Assembly: GCA_002343485.1 (NCBI GenBank)
Contig: DDST01000140.1
Span: 1-43,618 of the forward strand
Direction: 5' to 3'
DNA: 43,618 bases
DNA from: Proteobacteria bacterium UBA2383
GTDB lineage: Bacteria; Pseudomonadota; Gammaproteobacteria; Competibacterales; Competibacteraceae
Positions 1 through 9,400 of this stretch are shown here, piece after piece. The position numbers were made by a program, and so were the translations under genes. The number at the start of each line of letters is the position of its first letter. Position 1 is the stretch's first letter. The notes under the pieces are model-generated. The model had not been told where the DNA came from. It did not search any database and was given only the letters and a program-made list of their open reading frames with translations.

Positions 1-176
1 ATACATAACTACTGCCTTTTCAGTATCATCTTAAAAAGAATTTTTCTCGAAAAAATAACTAATACTTTGTATATTAATGTATTTAAAAACAAATAACCAT
101 TATTAAATTAATAGTTAATGTCATTTATATAAGTTATGTATATTTTAAGTAACAAAAAGATAGAAAAAACCGAGAT

Positions 177-289
177 GTAAAATTTTCCGACACCCAAAAA
201 GTCCTCAGTCACGCCTAAAAGGGATTCCAGGCAGGATTTAGCAGGGTTTCCCTCATTCTTAATTAAAGAATGAGGCGTAAAATTTTCCG
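177..289. repeat. 13-bp direct repeat spaced exactly 100 bp
   Basis: GTAAAATTTTCCG occurs at 177-189 and again at 277-289, in the same orientation and exactly 100 bp apart. It contains the palindrome AAAATTTT. The two copies flank a tract with the hairpin at 251-275. Its role is unknown; it could be a remnant of a small mobile element or a duplicated binding site. Confidence 0.5.
251..275. repeat. Perfect hairpin, 10-bp stem
   Basis: CCTCATTCTT at 251-260 pairs perfectly with AAGAATGAGG at 266-275 around a 5-nt loop. No T-run follows on either side, so it is not a convincing intrinsic terminator. It lies 60 bp upstream of the methyltransferase start. Confidence 0.55.
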
Positions 290-335
290 GCGGCTTCAGC
301 AAAGCAGCCTCGGTTACGTCAAAAAGGTTTACTAG

Positions 336-1910
336 ATGAATAGCATACATAGTACCCAGCGAACCAGTTACGACGAGGTTCCCTATGAAAGTTTCCCTTT
401 CCCGCAGACACATCCTGATCGTTTAGCCACGCTGGGTCGGCTATTCGCTATCCAGCCGCCACCCTTGGAACGTTGCCGGGTGCTGGAACTGGGTTGCGCT
501 AGCGGCGGCAACCTGATCCCGATGGCGGTCGCCATGCCCCAAGCCGAATTGGTTGGTATTGATTTATCAGCTATTCAGGTCGCCCAAGGTCAAGCCATCA
601 TCGATGCGCTAGGATTGAACAACATCCGCCTGCTGGCGATGAGTATCACAGAAATAGACGATTGTCTCGGGACGTTTGATTATATCCTCTCTCATGGCGT
701 GTATTCCTGGGTGCCGGACTTCGTGCAGGAAAAAATCCTGGCGATCTGTGCCGGACAACTCAGTCCCAACGGCATCGCCTACATCAGCTACAACACCCTG
801 CCGGGCTGGCGGATGCGCGGCATGATCCGCGACCTCATGCGCTACCACGCCATGCAATTTCCAGAACCCGCCGCCCGGGTCGCCCAGGCCCGGGCCATCC
901 TCGACTTTCTCGCCAAATGGGCGCCGGCTGGAAACAACGCCTACGGCATTCTGCTGAAATCGGAGTTGGAAGGTTTACGCCGGCAACCCGACTACTACAT
1001 CCTCCATGAGCATTTGGAAGACATCAACGAACCGCTCTATTTTCATCAATTCATCGAGCGGGCCGGCCGCCACGGCCTGCAATACCTGGCCGAAGCCGAC
1101 TTCAGCACCATGCTAGCTTCTAATTTTCCCAAGGAAGTCAACGAGACCGTGTGGCGCATCGCCCCGGATGTCATCCGTCAGGAGCAGTTCATGGATTTCC
1201 TGCGCAACCGCACCTTCCGGCAAACCCTGCTGGTGCGCAAGTGTCTGGCGGTGAATCGCAGCCTGACGCCGGATCGGGTGATGCCATTATGGGTGAGCGC
1301 CGCTCTGCGGCCGGTCAAACCGCTGCCGGAGCTCCATACCGAGGTGGAAGAAGAATTTCGCGCTCCGGGCGGCGGTGTCCTGAAAACCCCCAACCCAGTG
1401 ACCAAAGCCGCCATCGTTCTCTTGGCGGAACGCTGGCCTGGTGTCCTCGCCTTCTCTGATCTGCTCGGAAAATCGCTTGACCGGTTGAATCAGGAACGCT
1501 GGGCTGCTTCAGAATCAGATCCCCATGCAGAAACGACCTTGGCTTCCGACCTGCTGCAATGCTACGCAGCGGGTTTGATAGAACTTCATGCAGCCGCTGC
1601 GCCTTTCGTCACCCGGCCCGGTGAGCGGCCCAAGGTGAGTCCTTTAGCCCGCTGGCAGGCCCGCCAGTCAGCTGCTCAAGTAACGACATTGCGGCATGAG
1701 ATCATCAGCATCGATCAGAATTTGGCACGGCTCCTCCCGCTGCTGGATGGCAGCCGTGGACGCAAAGAGATCAACCGCCTTGTCATGGAATTGGCGCTAG
1801 CGAATCCTGCCGGCAAAGGTCGAACTCGGAAAGAATTAGCCGGTCCAGTGCGGGAGCGGGTGGAGCAGATGCTGCTGCAAATCGCCCAGTCGGCGTTGCT
1901 GCTGGCGTAG
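336..1910 (+). CDS. Class I SAM-dependent methyltransferase with methyltransferase regulatory domain
   Basis: Predicted 524-residue cytosolic SAM-dependent methyltransferase. The N-terminal third is a Rossmann methyltransferase domain. The glycine-rich SAM motif is LELGCASGGN (about residues 50-59), followed by an acidic strand end in LVGIDLS. The middle and C-terminal parts match the 'methyltransferase regulatory domain' family that accompanies this enzyme type (residues about 215-300, then a winged-helix-like tail). The opening YDEVPYESFPFPQTHPDRLA is typical of this family and supports the ATG at 336, which has only a weak ribosome-binding site (AAAGG about 8 nt upstream). The substrate is not known from sequence. 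The gene is alone on its strand and converges on the SWIM gene with a 29-bp gap. Family assignment is confident; physiological role is open. Confidence 0.88.
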   Translation: MNSIHSTQRTSYDEVPYESFPFPQTHPDRLATLGRLFAIQPPPLERCRVLELGCASGGNLIPMAVAMPQAELVGIDLSAIQVAQGQAIIDALGLNNIRLLAMSITEIDDCLGTFDYILSHGVYSWVPDFVQEKILAICAGQLSPNGIAYISYNTLPGWRMRGMIRDLMRYHAMQFPEPAARVAQARAILDFLAKWAPAGNNAYGILLKSELEGLRRQPDYYILHEHLEDINEPLYFHQFIERAGRHGLQYLAEADFSTMLASNFPKEVNETVWRIAPDVIRQEQFMDFLRNRTFRQTLLVRKCLAVNRSLTPDRVMPLWVSAALRPVKPLPELHTEVEEEFRAPGGGVLKTPNPVTKAAIVLLAERWPGVLAFSDLLGKSLDRLNQERWAASESDPHAETTLASDLLQCYAAGLIELHAAAAPFVTRPGERPKVSPLARWQARQSAAQVTTLRHEIISIDQNLARLLPLLDGSRGRKEINRLVMELALANPAGKGRTRKELAGPVRERVEQMLLQIAQSALLLA

Positions 1911-1939
1911 CGTTCCGCCTGGATGATTTTTGCAGGTTG

Positions 1940-3268
1940 TCAGAATGCCGCGAACCGTCCATCTGTCCAAGCGCTCAACGGCCAGAACTGTTGCCCGTTC
2001 CATTCACCGAACACGGTCAGTGGCGCTCCGCCACTCAGCGCCAGCAAACGCCAGCCCTCGTTGAATCCAGCAGTGATGGGCAACCGGTTTGCTGCCTGGT
2101 CACGCAGCCACCCCACACCTGCTTCACCTCGCACCGGCGTCACTTCGGCCAGCACCGCTGGCAGGATGCCCAGCCACGGTTGTTGCGCCAATGCCTCAGC
2201 ATACGCTTCTAACAAGGCCGCGTTGCCGGTTAGCGCCTGTGGCATTCCCTGTTCCTCAACCGTGACCGGATTGCGCAACAAAGCCCGCTGCGGATAGTGG
2301 CTGGGGAAAAAGCCCAATTCTGCCTCCAGCCACGTTCCCGGCGCGGCGATGGGCGGCATTGGCTGGCTTTGGTAGGCGAAATCCAATACCAGGGCCAACC
2401 GTCCGCTTTCCCGCCCCCATAGCCAAGCGCGCCGTACCCGGAGCTGCTCTTCTTCATAACCGCGCTGACCGAGCATGAGCCAGCGGTCACGTACCCAAGC
2501 CTCAGCCGGTAAATCGCCTTCCTGCCAGGACCAGCCAATGCGGGAGCGAATATCGGCTTGCAAGGGTTCCGGCAAGGCCGCCAGCCGCCGGTAGGCTTCC
2601 AGAAGCAGATACAATGAACCCAGTTGCGCCAGCAAGCGCTCCGCCCAACCCTCGCCGCTGGCCGGGATGCTGGCCAAGTTTCGCAGCCAGCGGGCCAGCC
2701 CCGGTGCCTGGGCGTCGACCAATCGTGCTGCCATATCATCCCAGTAACGGGCGGGCTGCTGCTGGGCATAGGCGAGTCCTTGCCGCACGAGATCGCGTAA
2801 CCAGCGCTCCAGCTCCTCCAACCCGCCTTCAATCTTGCGCTGCCGTTCAGCGGTTCGCTTGTCTTTAGCCGCCGCCCGTTTGGCGTGTTGTCCGGGATCA
2901 AGATCCGTATCGGCATTGGCCCGGGCCGCCTTGCGTTTCGCACTTTGCGCACGTTTGGCCAGCCATTCATTCATCCAGTCTGGCGGTTCGCTGGTTATAG
3001 CCATTTCTGGCTGGCTGGCGGTCAACAGCAGCAGACCCAGGGCATGCTTGCAGGGAAATTTGCGGCTGGGGCAGGTGCATTTGAACGCGGGTTCACTAGG
3101 ATCGACGCAGACTTGATAGAGCGCGCTGCCCTTGCACTCACCCCACAGGGCGTGGCCGTTCTGGCCGAGCGAGGCCCATTTACCGGGTCGCGCCAAGCCT
3201 CGGGCAGCTTTTACGGAGGCGTCGTCCGGAGCGAGGGCGACGGCTTGTTCAGTGGTCAACAAAGACAT
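1940..3268 (-). CDS. SWIM zinc-finger domain protein
   Basis: 442-residue protein of unknown function. The SWIM signature CxC-xn-CxH is clear near the N-terminus (CTCPSRKFPCKH, about residues 65-76). It is followed by a basic stretch rich in K, R and A, and then a long helical C-terminal region with many W and L residues. SWIM modules bind zinc and are thought to mediate DNA or protein contacts. Homologues in bacteria often neighbour MoxR-ATPase and VWA genes, but none is present here. I chose the ATG at 3268 because the extra upstream residues of the longest frame lie in the divergent intergenic region and do not resemble the family. It is divergent from the thioredoxin-fold gene at 3409, leaving about 140 bp for both promoters. 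Confidence 0.8.
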   Translation of the reverse strand: MSLLTTEQAVALAPDDASVKAARGLARPGKWASLGQNGHALWGECKGSALYQVCVDPSEPAFKCTCPSRKFPCKHALGLLLLTASQPEMAITSEPPDWMNEWLAKRAQSAKRKAARANADTDLDPGQHAKRAAAKDKRTAERQRKIEGGLEELERWLRDLVRQGLAYAQQQPARYWDDMAARLVDAQAPGLARWLRNLASIPASGEGWAERLLAQLGSLYLLLEAYRRLAALPEPLQADIRSRIGWSWQEGDLPAEAWVRDRWLMLGQRGYEEEQLRVRRAWLWGRESGRLALVLDFAYQSQPMPPIAAPGTWLEAELGFFPSHYPQRALLRNPVTVEEQGMPQALTGNAALLEAYAEALAQQPWLGILPAVLAEVTPVRGEAGVGWLRDQAANRLPITAGFNEGWRLLALSGGAPLTVFGEWNGQQFWPLSAWTDGRFAAF

Positions 3269-3408
3269 GATGAAGTAATTCGATTCATAATGAACAGTAT
3301 AGATGAGGGACAACGTGCCATGCCCTATGGCTATCAGTGGAACCTCCGGGGGCATCAAGCCACTTATAAACAAATCCCTTTCGTTGTCCAATGCTCCGGA
3401 AAGCCATC

Positions 3409-5502
3409 ATGACTGAGTATGCGCATACCAATCGTTTGATCCATGAAACCAGTCCCTACCTGCGTCAGCACGCCGGTAATCCCGTGGATTGGTATCCCTG
3501 GGGTGAAGAAGCTCTGGACAAAGCCCGTCGCGAGAGCAAGCCGATCCTGCTGTCCATTGGCTATTCAGCCTGCCACTGGTGTCACGTCATGGCCCATGAG
3601 TCTTTTGAGGACCAGGCGACTGCACAAGTGATGAACGCGTTGTTCGTCAATATTAAAGTGGATCGTGAGGAGCGGCCGGATCTCGATAAAATTTACCAGG
3701 CTGCGTTCCAAATGCTACATCGCCGGGCCGGCGGCTGGCCGTTGACTATGTTTCTGACCCACGATGACCACATCCCCTTTGTTGGCGGCACCTATTTCCC
3801 CAGCCAGCCTCGTTACGGGATGCCCGCTTTCATTGATATTCTGCGCCGGGTCAGTGATCACTACCGCGAACGCCCGAATGACATTCGCCAGCAAAATCAG
3901 GCGCTGCTGGACGTTTTACACGGCGAACTGGCTGCGCCATCGGCGGCGCATGAAGTCCAATTGACTACCGCTCCGCTCCAGAATGGACGCGATCAATCGG
4001 TCCATCATTTTGATCCAGCGCATGGCGGCTTCGGCGGCGCACCCAAATTCCCGCATCCCACTGGTCTGGAACGGTTGCTGCGCCACTGGGCGGCCAGCCT
4101 CGCGCACGGTGAACCGGACCGGGAGGCGGAAACCGTCGTGTTGCACACCCTGCGCAAGATGGCCTCCGGTGGTATTTACGATCATCTCGGTGGAGGATTT
4201 TGCCGTTACTCGGTCGATGCTGAATGGCAAATTCCGCATTTCGAGAAGATGTTGTACGACAATGGCCCGCTGCTTGCGCTCTACGCCCAGGTGTGGCGGG
4301 CAACCCAAGACCCGCTGTTCCGCACTGTCGCCGAGGAAACGGGCGCATGGATTATCCGCGAGATGCAATCGCCTGAAGGCGGTTACTACGCCACCCTCGA
4401 CGCTGATTCTGAAGGGGAAGAGGGCAAGTTTTACCTGTGGACGCCTGAGCAGGTTCGAGAATTACTGACGGCTGAGGAATATGCAGTCTTCGCTGCCTGC
4501 TACGGACTGGAACTGCCGCCCAATTTCGAAGGTCATGCCTGGCATTTGCGGGTTACTACTGATCCGCTTGCACTGGCTCGCCAGCGAGGTGTGGAACTGG
4601 CCCCGGTGAGCGAATGGCTGACTGCCGCACGGCGTAAGTTGCTCGCTACCCGCTCCGAACGGATATGGCCAGGCCGGGATGAAAAAATTCTGACTGCCTG
4701 GAATGGATTGGCGATTCGCGGCATGGCCATCGCGGGCCGCCATCTGGGGCGCGCTGATTTTGCCGCTTCCGCCGAACGGGCGCTGGATTTTGTCCACACC
4801 CGGCTTTGGTGCGAAGGCCGGTTACGTGCGGTCTATAAGGACGGACAGAGCCGGTTGAATGCCTATCTTGACGATTATGCTTTCTTGATCGATGGTATTT
4901 TGGAGTTGCTGCAATGCCGCTGGCGGGAAGGTGATCTGAGCTTCGCTATGGCGCTGGCTGATGTATTGCTTGAGCGGTTCGAAGATCATCGGCATGGCGG
5001 CTTTTACTTCACGGCCGACGATCATGAAATGCTGATCCAAAGGCCCAAGCCCCCTCACGACGACGCGCTGCCCTCCGGCAACGGCGTTGCTGCGCAAGCA
5101 CTGCTTAAGCTGGGCCATCTCACCGGCCACACCCGTTACTTGGAGGCCGCTGAACGCACACTGCGTTGGGCATGGCCGGCATTGGGGCAGATTCCCAACG
5201 CATGCAATGCATTGTTGACGGCGTTGGAGGAATACCAGGAACCGGTGCAGATCATCGTGCTGCGTGGCGATTCAGTGCCACTCGCGGAATGGTGGGAACG
5301 TTGTGCCCGGCCTTACGCGCCACGCCGGTTGACGTTAGCCATTCCCAAGGAGGCCGTCTTGCCGGAAGGATCTCTCACTGAACAGAAGCCTGGGCTGGCG
5401 GCGGTGACTGCCTATGTTTGCAGCGGACTCGAATGCCAGCCACCTGTTACGACGCTGGATGCTCTGGAAAACCACTTGGGGGGAACCGAGGCGATCGAAT
5501 AA
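3409..5502 (+). CDS. Thioredoxin domain-containing protein, YyaL/SPATA20 family
   Basis: 697-residue protein of the widespread YyaL (bacterial) / SPATA20 (mammalian) family. The N-terminal ~160 residues form a DsbH-type thioredoxin fold with a CxxC-like active site (CHWC, Cys55 and Cys58). The canonical family opening NRLIHETSPYLRQHA is present. The remainder is an alpha/alpha toroid resembling N-acylglucosamine 2-epimerase and cellobiose-epimerase barrels, including GGIYDHLGGGF and HFEKMLYDN. There is no signal peptide, so it is probably cytosolic. The biochemical role of the family is unresolved. I prefer the ATG at 3409 over one 18 bp upstream because homologues start close to the NRLIHETSPY block. 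It is probably monocistronic. Confidence 0.88.
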   Translation: MTEYAHTNRLIHETSPYLRQHAGNPVDWYPWGEEALDKARRESKPILLSIGYSACHWCHVMAHESFEDQATAQVMNALFVNIKVDREERPDLDKIYQAAFQMLHRRAGGWPLTMFLTHDDHIPFVGGTYFPSQPRYGMPAFIDILRRVSDHYRERPNDIRQQNQALLDVLHGELAAPSAAHEVQLTTAPLQNGRDQSVHHFDPAHGGFGGAPKFPHPTGLERLLRHWAASLAHGEPDREAETVVLHTLRKMASGGIYDHLGGGFCRYSVDAEWQIPHFEKMLYDNGPLLALYAQVWRATQDPLFRTVAEETGAWIIREMQSPEGGYYATLDADSEGEEGKFYLWTPEQVRELLTAEEYAVFAACYGLELPPNFEGHAWHLRVTTDPLALARQRGVELAPVSEWLTAARRKLLATRSERIWPGRDEKILTAWNGLAIRGMAIAGRHLGRADFAASAERALDFVHTRLWCEGRLRAVYKDGQSRLNAYLDDYAFLIDGILELLQCRWREGDLSFAMALADVLLERFEDHRHGGFYFTADDHEMLIQRPKPPHDDALPSGNGVAAQALLKLGHLTGHTRYLEAAERTLRWAWPALGQIPNACNALLTALEEYQEPVQIIVLRGDSVPLAEWWERCARPYAPRRLTLAIPKEAVLPEGSLTEQKPGLAAVTAYVCSGLECQPPVTTLDALENHLGGTEAIE

Positions 5503-5536
5503 AACCATCTTCATCACGAAACCTGATAAAAAGCGG

Positions 5537-5542
5537 TATAAT
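5537..5542 (+). promoter_or_regulatory. Putative -10 element (TATAAT)
   Basis: A consensus TATAAT lies 84 bp upstream of the ATG at 5626, in the spacer after the thioredoxin-fold gene. No good -35 hexamer is present at 16-18 bp, so this is a moderate call. It would give the next gene its own promoter. Confidence 0.4.
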
Positions 5543-5625
5543 TCTCTGCCTTGTTACCCGGTGATCTATCATATTATTGGCATTATTCGTCCCATCCCTT
5601 TCAAAACCTGGAGAGAGCACACATC

Positions 5626-6393
5626 ATGACTGTCCATCTGTACTTTTCGCTGATCCCTGAAGCATTGATCGCGTCCATGCTGCCACCGGAACAGTTCGGG
5701 CAATACTATGCGACTGGCCACAAATATAAATCCAAGGGACAAGCCATTTTTTTCGAGGTTGATCCCTCATTCCGGCATGAATACTTCCCGCTTGAAGAAG
5801 GCATTGCCCGCTGCGCACCTCACCCGGATGGTCAACCCAAAAATTCAGTATATATTTCGATTTACCGGGTGTTGGAGCATATTCCGGTCAGCGCCTTAGG
5901 CAAACTCTATCTGAGCACCGCCTATGGCCACACTTTAGGTTTGACCCGCAGCGAAACCGCACCACCTGATACTTCAGGCGGCCTGCACATGTATCAGGAT
6001 CTGGCGCCGGTTAATAGTTTAGTGGTTAGCACTCAGGGTCCCGCCGCCTACTATGAAGGCGTGACCAGTCAGCCGGCCAAGTTCATCCGTTTCCCTGGCC
6101 TGTGCTTCGTTGAATTGGGCTTGGGCGCATTGGCGACTGATCCGGCCAATGGCCCCGTAGGCGACTTGCCGTATTCGTTCATGCATCATCTGCGCGAGGC
6201 CTTGCTGGAACTGGATACCAAAGACAAGCATACCAAGCTGGTGCATCGGGTGCATTCCCTGGAATTCCCTTATCGAATGATCAAGAGCGGCTTCTATATG
6301 GGCAATGGCGCTGATATGGCTTTCTATCCCATGCCGACTCACGAGGAGTTGCGCCGCGATCACAATAGCTGGTGGCGTTCGGCCAATCTGTAA
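5626..6393 (+). CDS. Conserved-looking hypothetical protein, 255 aa
   Basis: I do not recognise a characterised family. The protein is 255 residues, without signal peptide, transmembrane segment or obvious nucleotide-binding motif. It has many aromatic and histidine residues (FRHEYF, GLHMYQD, FMHHLREALLELD, NSWWRS) and an acidic, proline-rich middle. The start at 5626 is supported by a purine-rich GGAGAG about 11 nt upstream; the longer frame begins before the putative promoter. It is flanked by its own -10 element and a strong bidirectional terminator at 6412, so it looks like a single-gene unit. Codon use is like that of its neighbours, which argues for a real, native gene. Confidence 0.75.
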   Translation: MTVHLYFSLIPEALIASMLPPEQFGQYYATGHKYKSKGQAIFFEVDPSFRHEYFPLEEGIARCAPHPDGQPKNSVYISIYRVLEHIPVSALGKLYLSTAYGHTLGLTRSETAPPDTSGGLHMYQDLAPVNSLVVSTQGPAAYYEGVTSQPAKFIRFPGLCFVELGLGALATDPANGPVGDLPYSFMHHLREALLELDTKDKHTKLVHRVHSLEFPYRMIKSGFYMGNGADMAFYPMPTHEELRRDHNSWWRSANL

Positions 6394-6411
6394 TCCTTGG
6401 CTGGGAAGAAT

Positions 6412-6449
6412 AAAAGCCGTTGCCAGGATCTGCGCTGGTGACGGCTTTT
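6412..6449. terminator. Bidirectional intrinsic terminator
   Basis: AAAAGCCGT (6412-6420) pairs with ACGGCTTTT (6441-6449), and an inner CCAG/CTGG pair closes an 8-nt loop. There is a T-run on one side and an A-run on the other, so it can serve both convergent genes: the hypothetical gene ending at 6393 and the topoisomerase-helicase gene ending at 6467. Confidence 0.85.
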
Positions 6450-6466
6450 GCCGTATATGCGTCATT

Positions 6467-9400
6467 TCAACGCCGTTTCCCTATACTCCGTTTGCGTTCT
6501 GGCCTTACTGTCGTTGCTGCCTTCCCGGCTAATCGCATCATTCCTACCTCGCCGGCGCCTGCCTTCTTCCCTGTTTCAGTCAGATAGACCCGCCGGAAGG
6601 CGATGACCTTGCCATCCTTGGTAAAGGTGTCATCCTGTAACTCGACCAATCCGGTTCCAGCCATTGCTTCCAGCAATTGTTCGAATGCCCGCCGGTTCTC
6701 TTGTCCTTCAGTCAGCCGCTCGCATAACTGGCGGGGTGTTTGCCCCTCGCGCCAGCGCAGCTCCTCCAACACCTGCAAAGCCCATTGGTTTTCGGTACGG
6801 CTCAACCGGCGAGTGCGCCGGGCAATCGTCGCCTGAGGTGCGCAGACATCGCAAATTCCACAGGGCTGATCATCGTCCCGGTCACCGAAGTGGCGTACCA
6901 GCCGCACCATCCGGCAACCCGTGGCCTTATCAGCAAATTCCAGTATTTGCCGGGGTTCCAGCAGCTTGTGCTCGCTCTGTTGCTGGTAGGCACGCTGCCA
7001 GCCATCCTCGCCCCGGCTGAGATTCCCTTCCATGTCTCGCCGCGCGCCGCCATGCGCCAGTAATTTTTCTACTGCAGCTTCAAACACGTCCAGGTCCATA
7101 CCCAGCCAGTCATGTAATACTGCCTTGGGCTGGGGGTCCGCGTTGAGCGCCCGGAAAATCCGCGATAACTGCACAAGCTCAGGATAGCCGCGCCGGTGAA
7201 AATACTCGTGAGTCCGCAAATCTGCATAGGAATACAAAAGAAGTGCCCGGGCGGGCTGTCCATCGCGCCCGGCCCGGCCGATTTCCTGATAGTAACCCTC
7301 AATGCTGCCTGGCAGGGCCGTATGAATCACCGTACGAATATCGGGCTTGTCAATGCCCATGCCAAACGCGATCGTGGCGACGATTGCCTGCAAACGGCTA
7401 GCGTTGAACAGCCCTTGCACCCGCTCACGTTCCCGTGGATCCATACCGGCGTGATAGGCTGCAACCGGATAATCCACACCCAATTCCAGCGCCAGTGCCT
7501 CGGTCTCCTTGCGGGTGGGTGCATAGATAATGGCAGGACGCCGGTCCGGATCGGCCAGAATTTGCCGAACAGTTGCATGCCGCTCCGGTTTGCGCGTCTC
7601 GACCGTTTCTACTGCTAGATTGGGCCGGCGAAAGCCATGAATGTAGCGCGTCGCGTCGCTCATCCCGAGTTGGTTGACAATGTCATCCTGCACCAGCACG
7701 GTTGCGGTCGCGGTCAAGGCAATGACCGGAGCCGGTCGCAACAAAGGTAGGTATTGATCTAGCATCCGGTAATCAGGACGAAAATCGTGGCCCCATTGTG
7801 AGATGCAATGCGCCTCATCCACCGCGATCAGCACCGGTTTGCGTCTCGCTAACATTTCGGGAAAGCCAGGGACGCGTAGCCGCTCCGGGGCGATGAATAG
7901 ATAATCCAGTTGCCCCTGTAAGTAGGCGATGCACACTTGGCGTGAAACTGCGCGATCCCGCCCAGAGTGAATGCGCTCAGCGCGCAGACCCCATTCGCAT
8001 AGTTTAGCGACCTGATCTTCCATCAATGCGATCAGCGGCGATATCACCAGCGTGGTTCCAGCGCGGGCGATGCCGGGTAACTGGAAACAGAGTGACTTGC
8101 CAGCTCCGGTTGGCATCACCAGCAATACGTCGTGGCCCTTCGTCACGGTTCGGCAGATCTGCTCCTGATAGGGTCGAAAAGCGGGCAGGCGAAACTCGTT
8201 TTGTAACAGATCGTGCAAGCGATCCACCGGCGTTGGCGGGCGTTGTGGAGTCGGCTCTAGACCTGGGCTGGCTATTCCTTCTCCCTTTATGGCAAGAGGC
8301 CCCGGTGATAAGGCGGGCCGGGTCACGGCCAGGGCCAGCGCTACCGCGTTGGTCACGAAGCTGGTGATGTCGGCCATAAAACCAGCAAAATCTCCCTCAC
8401 CGCGCTGGATGCGTTTTAAACGTGCTTCCCATTCGCCGGTCATGGCCGGACTCTTGATCGGCGTTTGGACGGTTTCAATTAGCCGGATGCCGCGCTCAGT
8501 CGCATTTAACGCCTTGCCGTCGCGGGTCAGATATTGGCGCTTGAGCAGGGTTTCGATGATGTCGGCACGGGTGGCTGGAGTCCCCAATCCGCTCTCCTTC
8601 ATTGCCGCTGAAAGCTCTTTGTCCTCTAACTGCCGTCCAGCGGTCTCCATTGCCGTCAATAGCGTGGCCTCGGTCAAGCGCGGTGGCGGGCGGGTTTGTT
8701 TGACGACAGCGCGCGCTTCTAACACCTGTTGTGGCTGGCCAACGATCAGGCCCGCTGGCAGGCTTTGTTCCGTATCTTCTTCGGTGGCAGCATGCTCAAC
8801 GGGAGTTGTTTTGGCCGGCTGGCGCTTGCGGCTGGGCTTCTTTACCAATTTATCTGTCTCTGCCTCCAGAATCTTCCAGCCGATCTGCTCCACAGCCGTG
8901 CCGGTGCTGTGATAGCGGTCGACGATGACCGCTTTCTCTTTCGGGGTGTGGATCGTGGTAATGAGAGTGGTGACGGCCCAAAGATGATCATCGTGCCAGG
9001 CCATCAATAACCGGCGGCAGATCAAGTCATAAATCTTGCGCTCGTCGGCGGCCAGCGTCCGGGCCGGTACGGGGGTAGGAATGATGGCGTGATGGTCAGT
9101 GATCTTGCTATCGTCGACGAAGCGGCTGCTTAATGACTGCTGGCCGGTGCCAGGCGCCAGTCGATCCCGGTATGATTCTTCAATCGCTGCGACGATTGTG
9201 CCGAGTGTCCTTGCCACGGACGTTGAGAGATGACGGCTGTCGGTGCGAGGATAGCTAATCAATTTGTGTTGCTCGTACAACTTTTGGGCAATATCCAAGG
9301 TTGTTTGCGCGCTGAAGCTGTACAGCCGGTTCGCGTGACGTTGTAATTCCGTGAGGTCGTACAGCAAGGGTGGCGGGGCGCGGCGGGTTTCTGCTTTGCG

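Larger units (their letters stand above)
1..335. other. AT-rich left edge, no supported gene
   Basis: The first ~180 bases are strikingly AT-rich compared with the rest of the window, and the composition becomes normal by about 280. I see no credible gene. The stretch holds a 13-bp direct repeat and a 10-bp-stem hairpin (listed separately) and must contain the promoter of the methyltransferase that begins at 336. The composition suggests acquired DNA or an old mobile-element edge, but no transposase or terminal repeat is visible, so this is inference only. Confidence 0.5.

Noticed and set aside
108..413. 101-codon minus-strand frame over the left edge
   Set aside because: Overlaps the well-supported start of the methyltransferase, lies in AT-rich DNA, and shows no motif or ribosome-binding site.
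2885..3412. Plus-strand frame antisense to the SWIM gene
   Set aside because: Shadow of the SWIM gene; its product has no recognisable motif and it ends across the divergent promoter region.
8289..8912. 207-codon plus-strand frame inside the topoisomerase-RecQ gene
   Set aside because: Antisense shadow of a strongly conserved coding region; low-complexity product.
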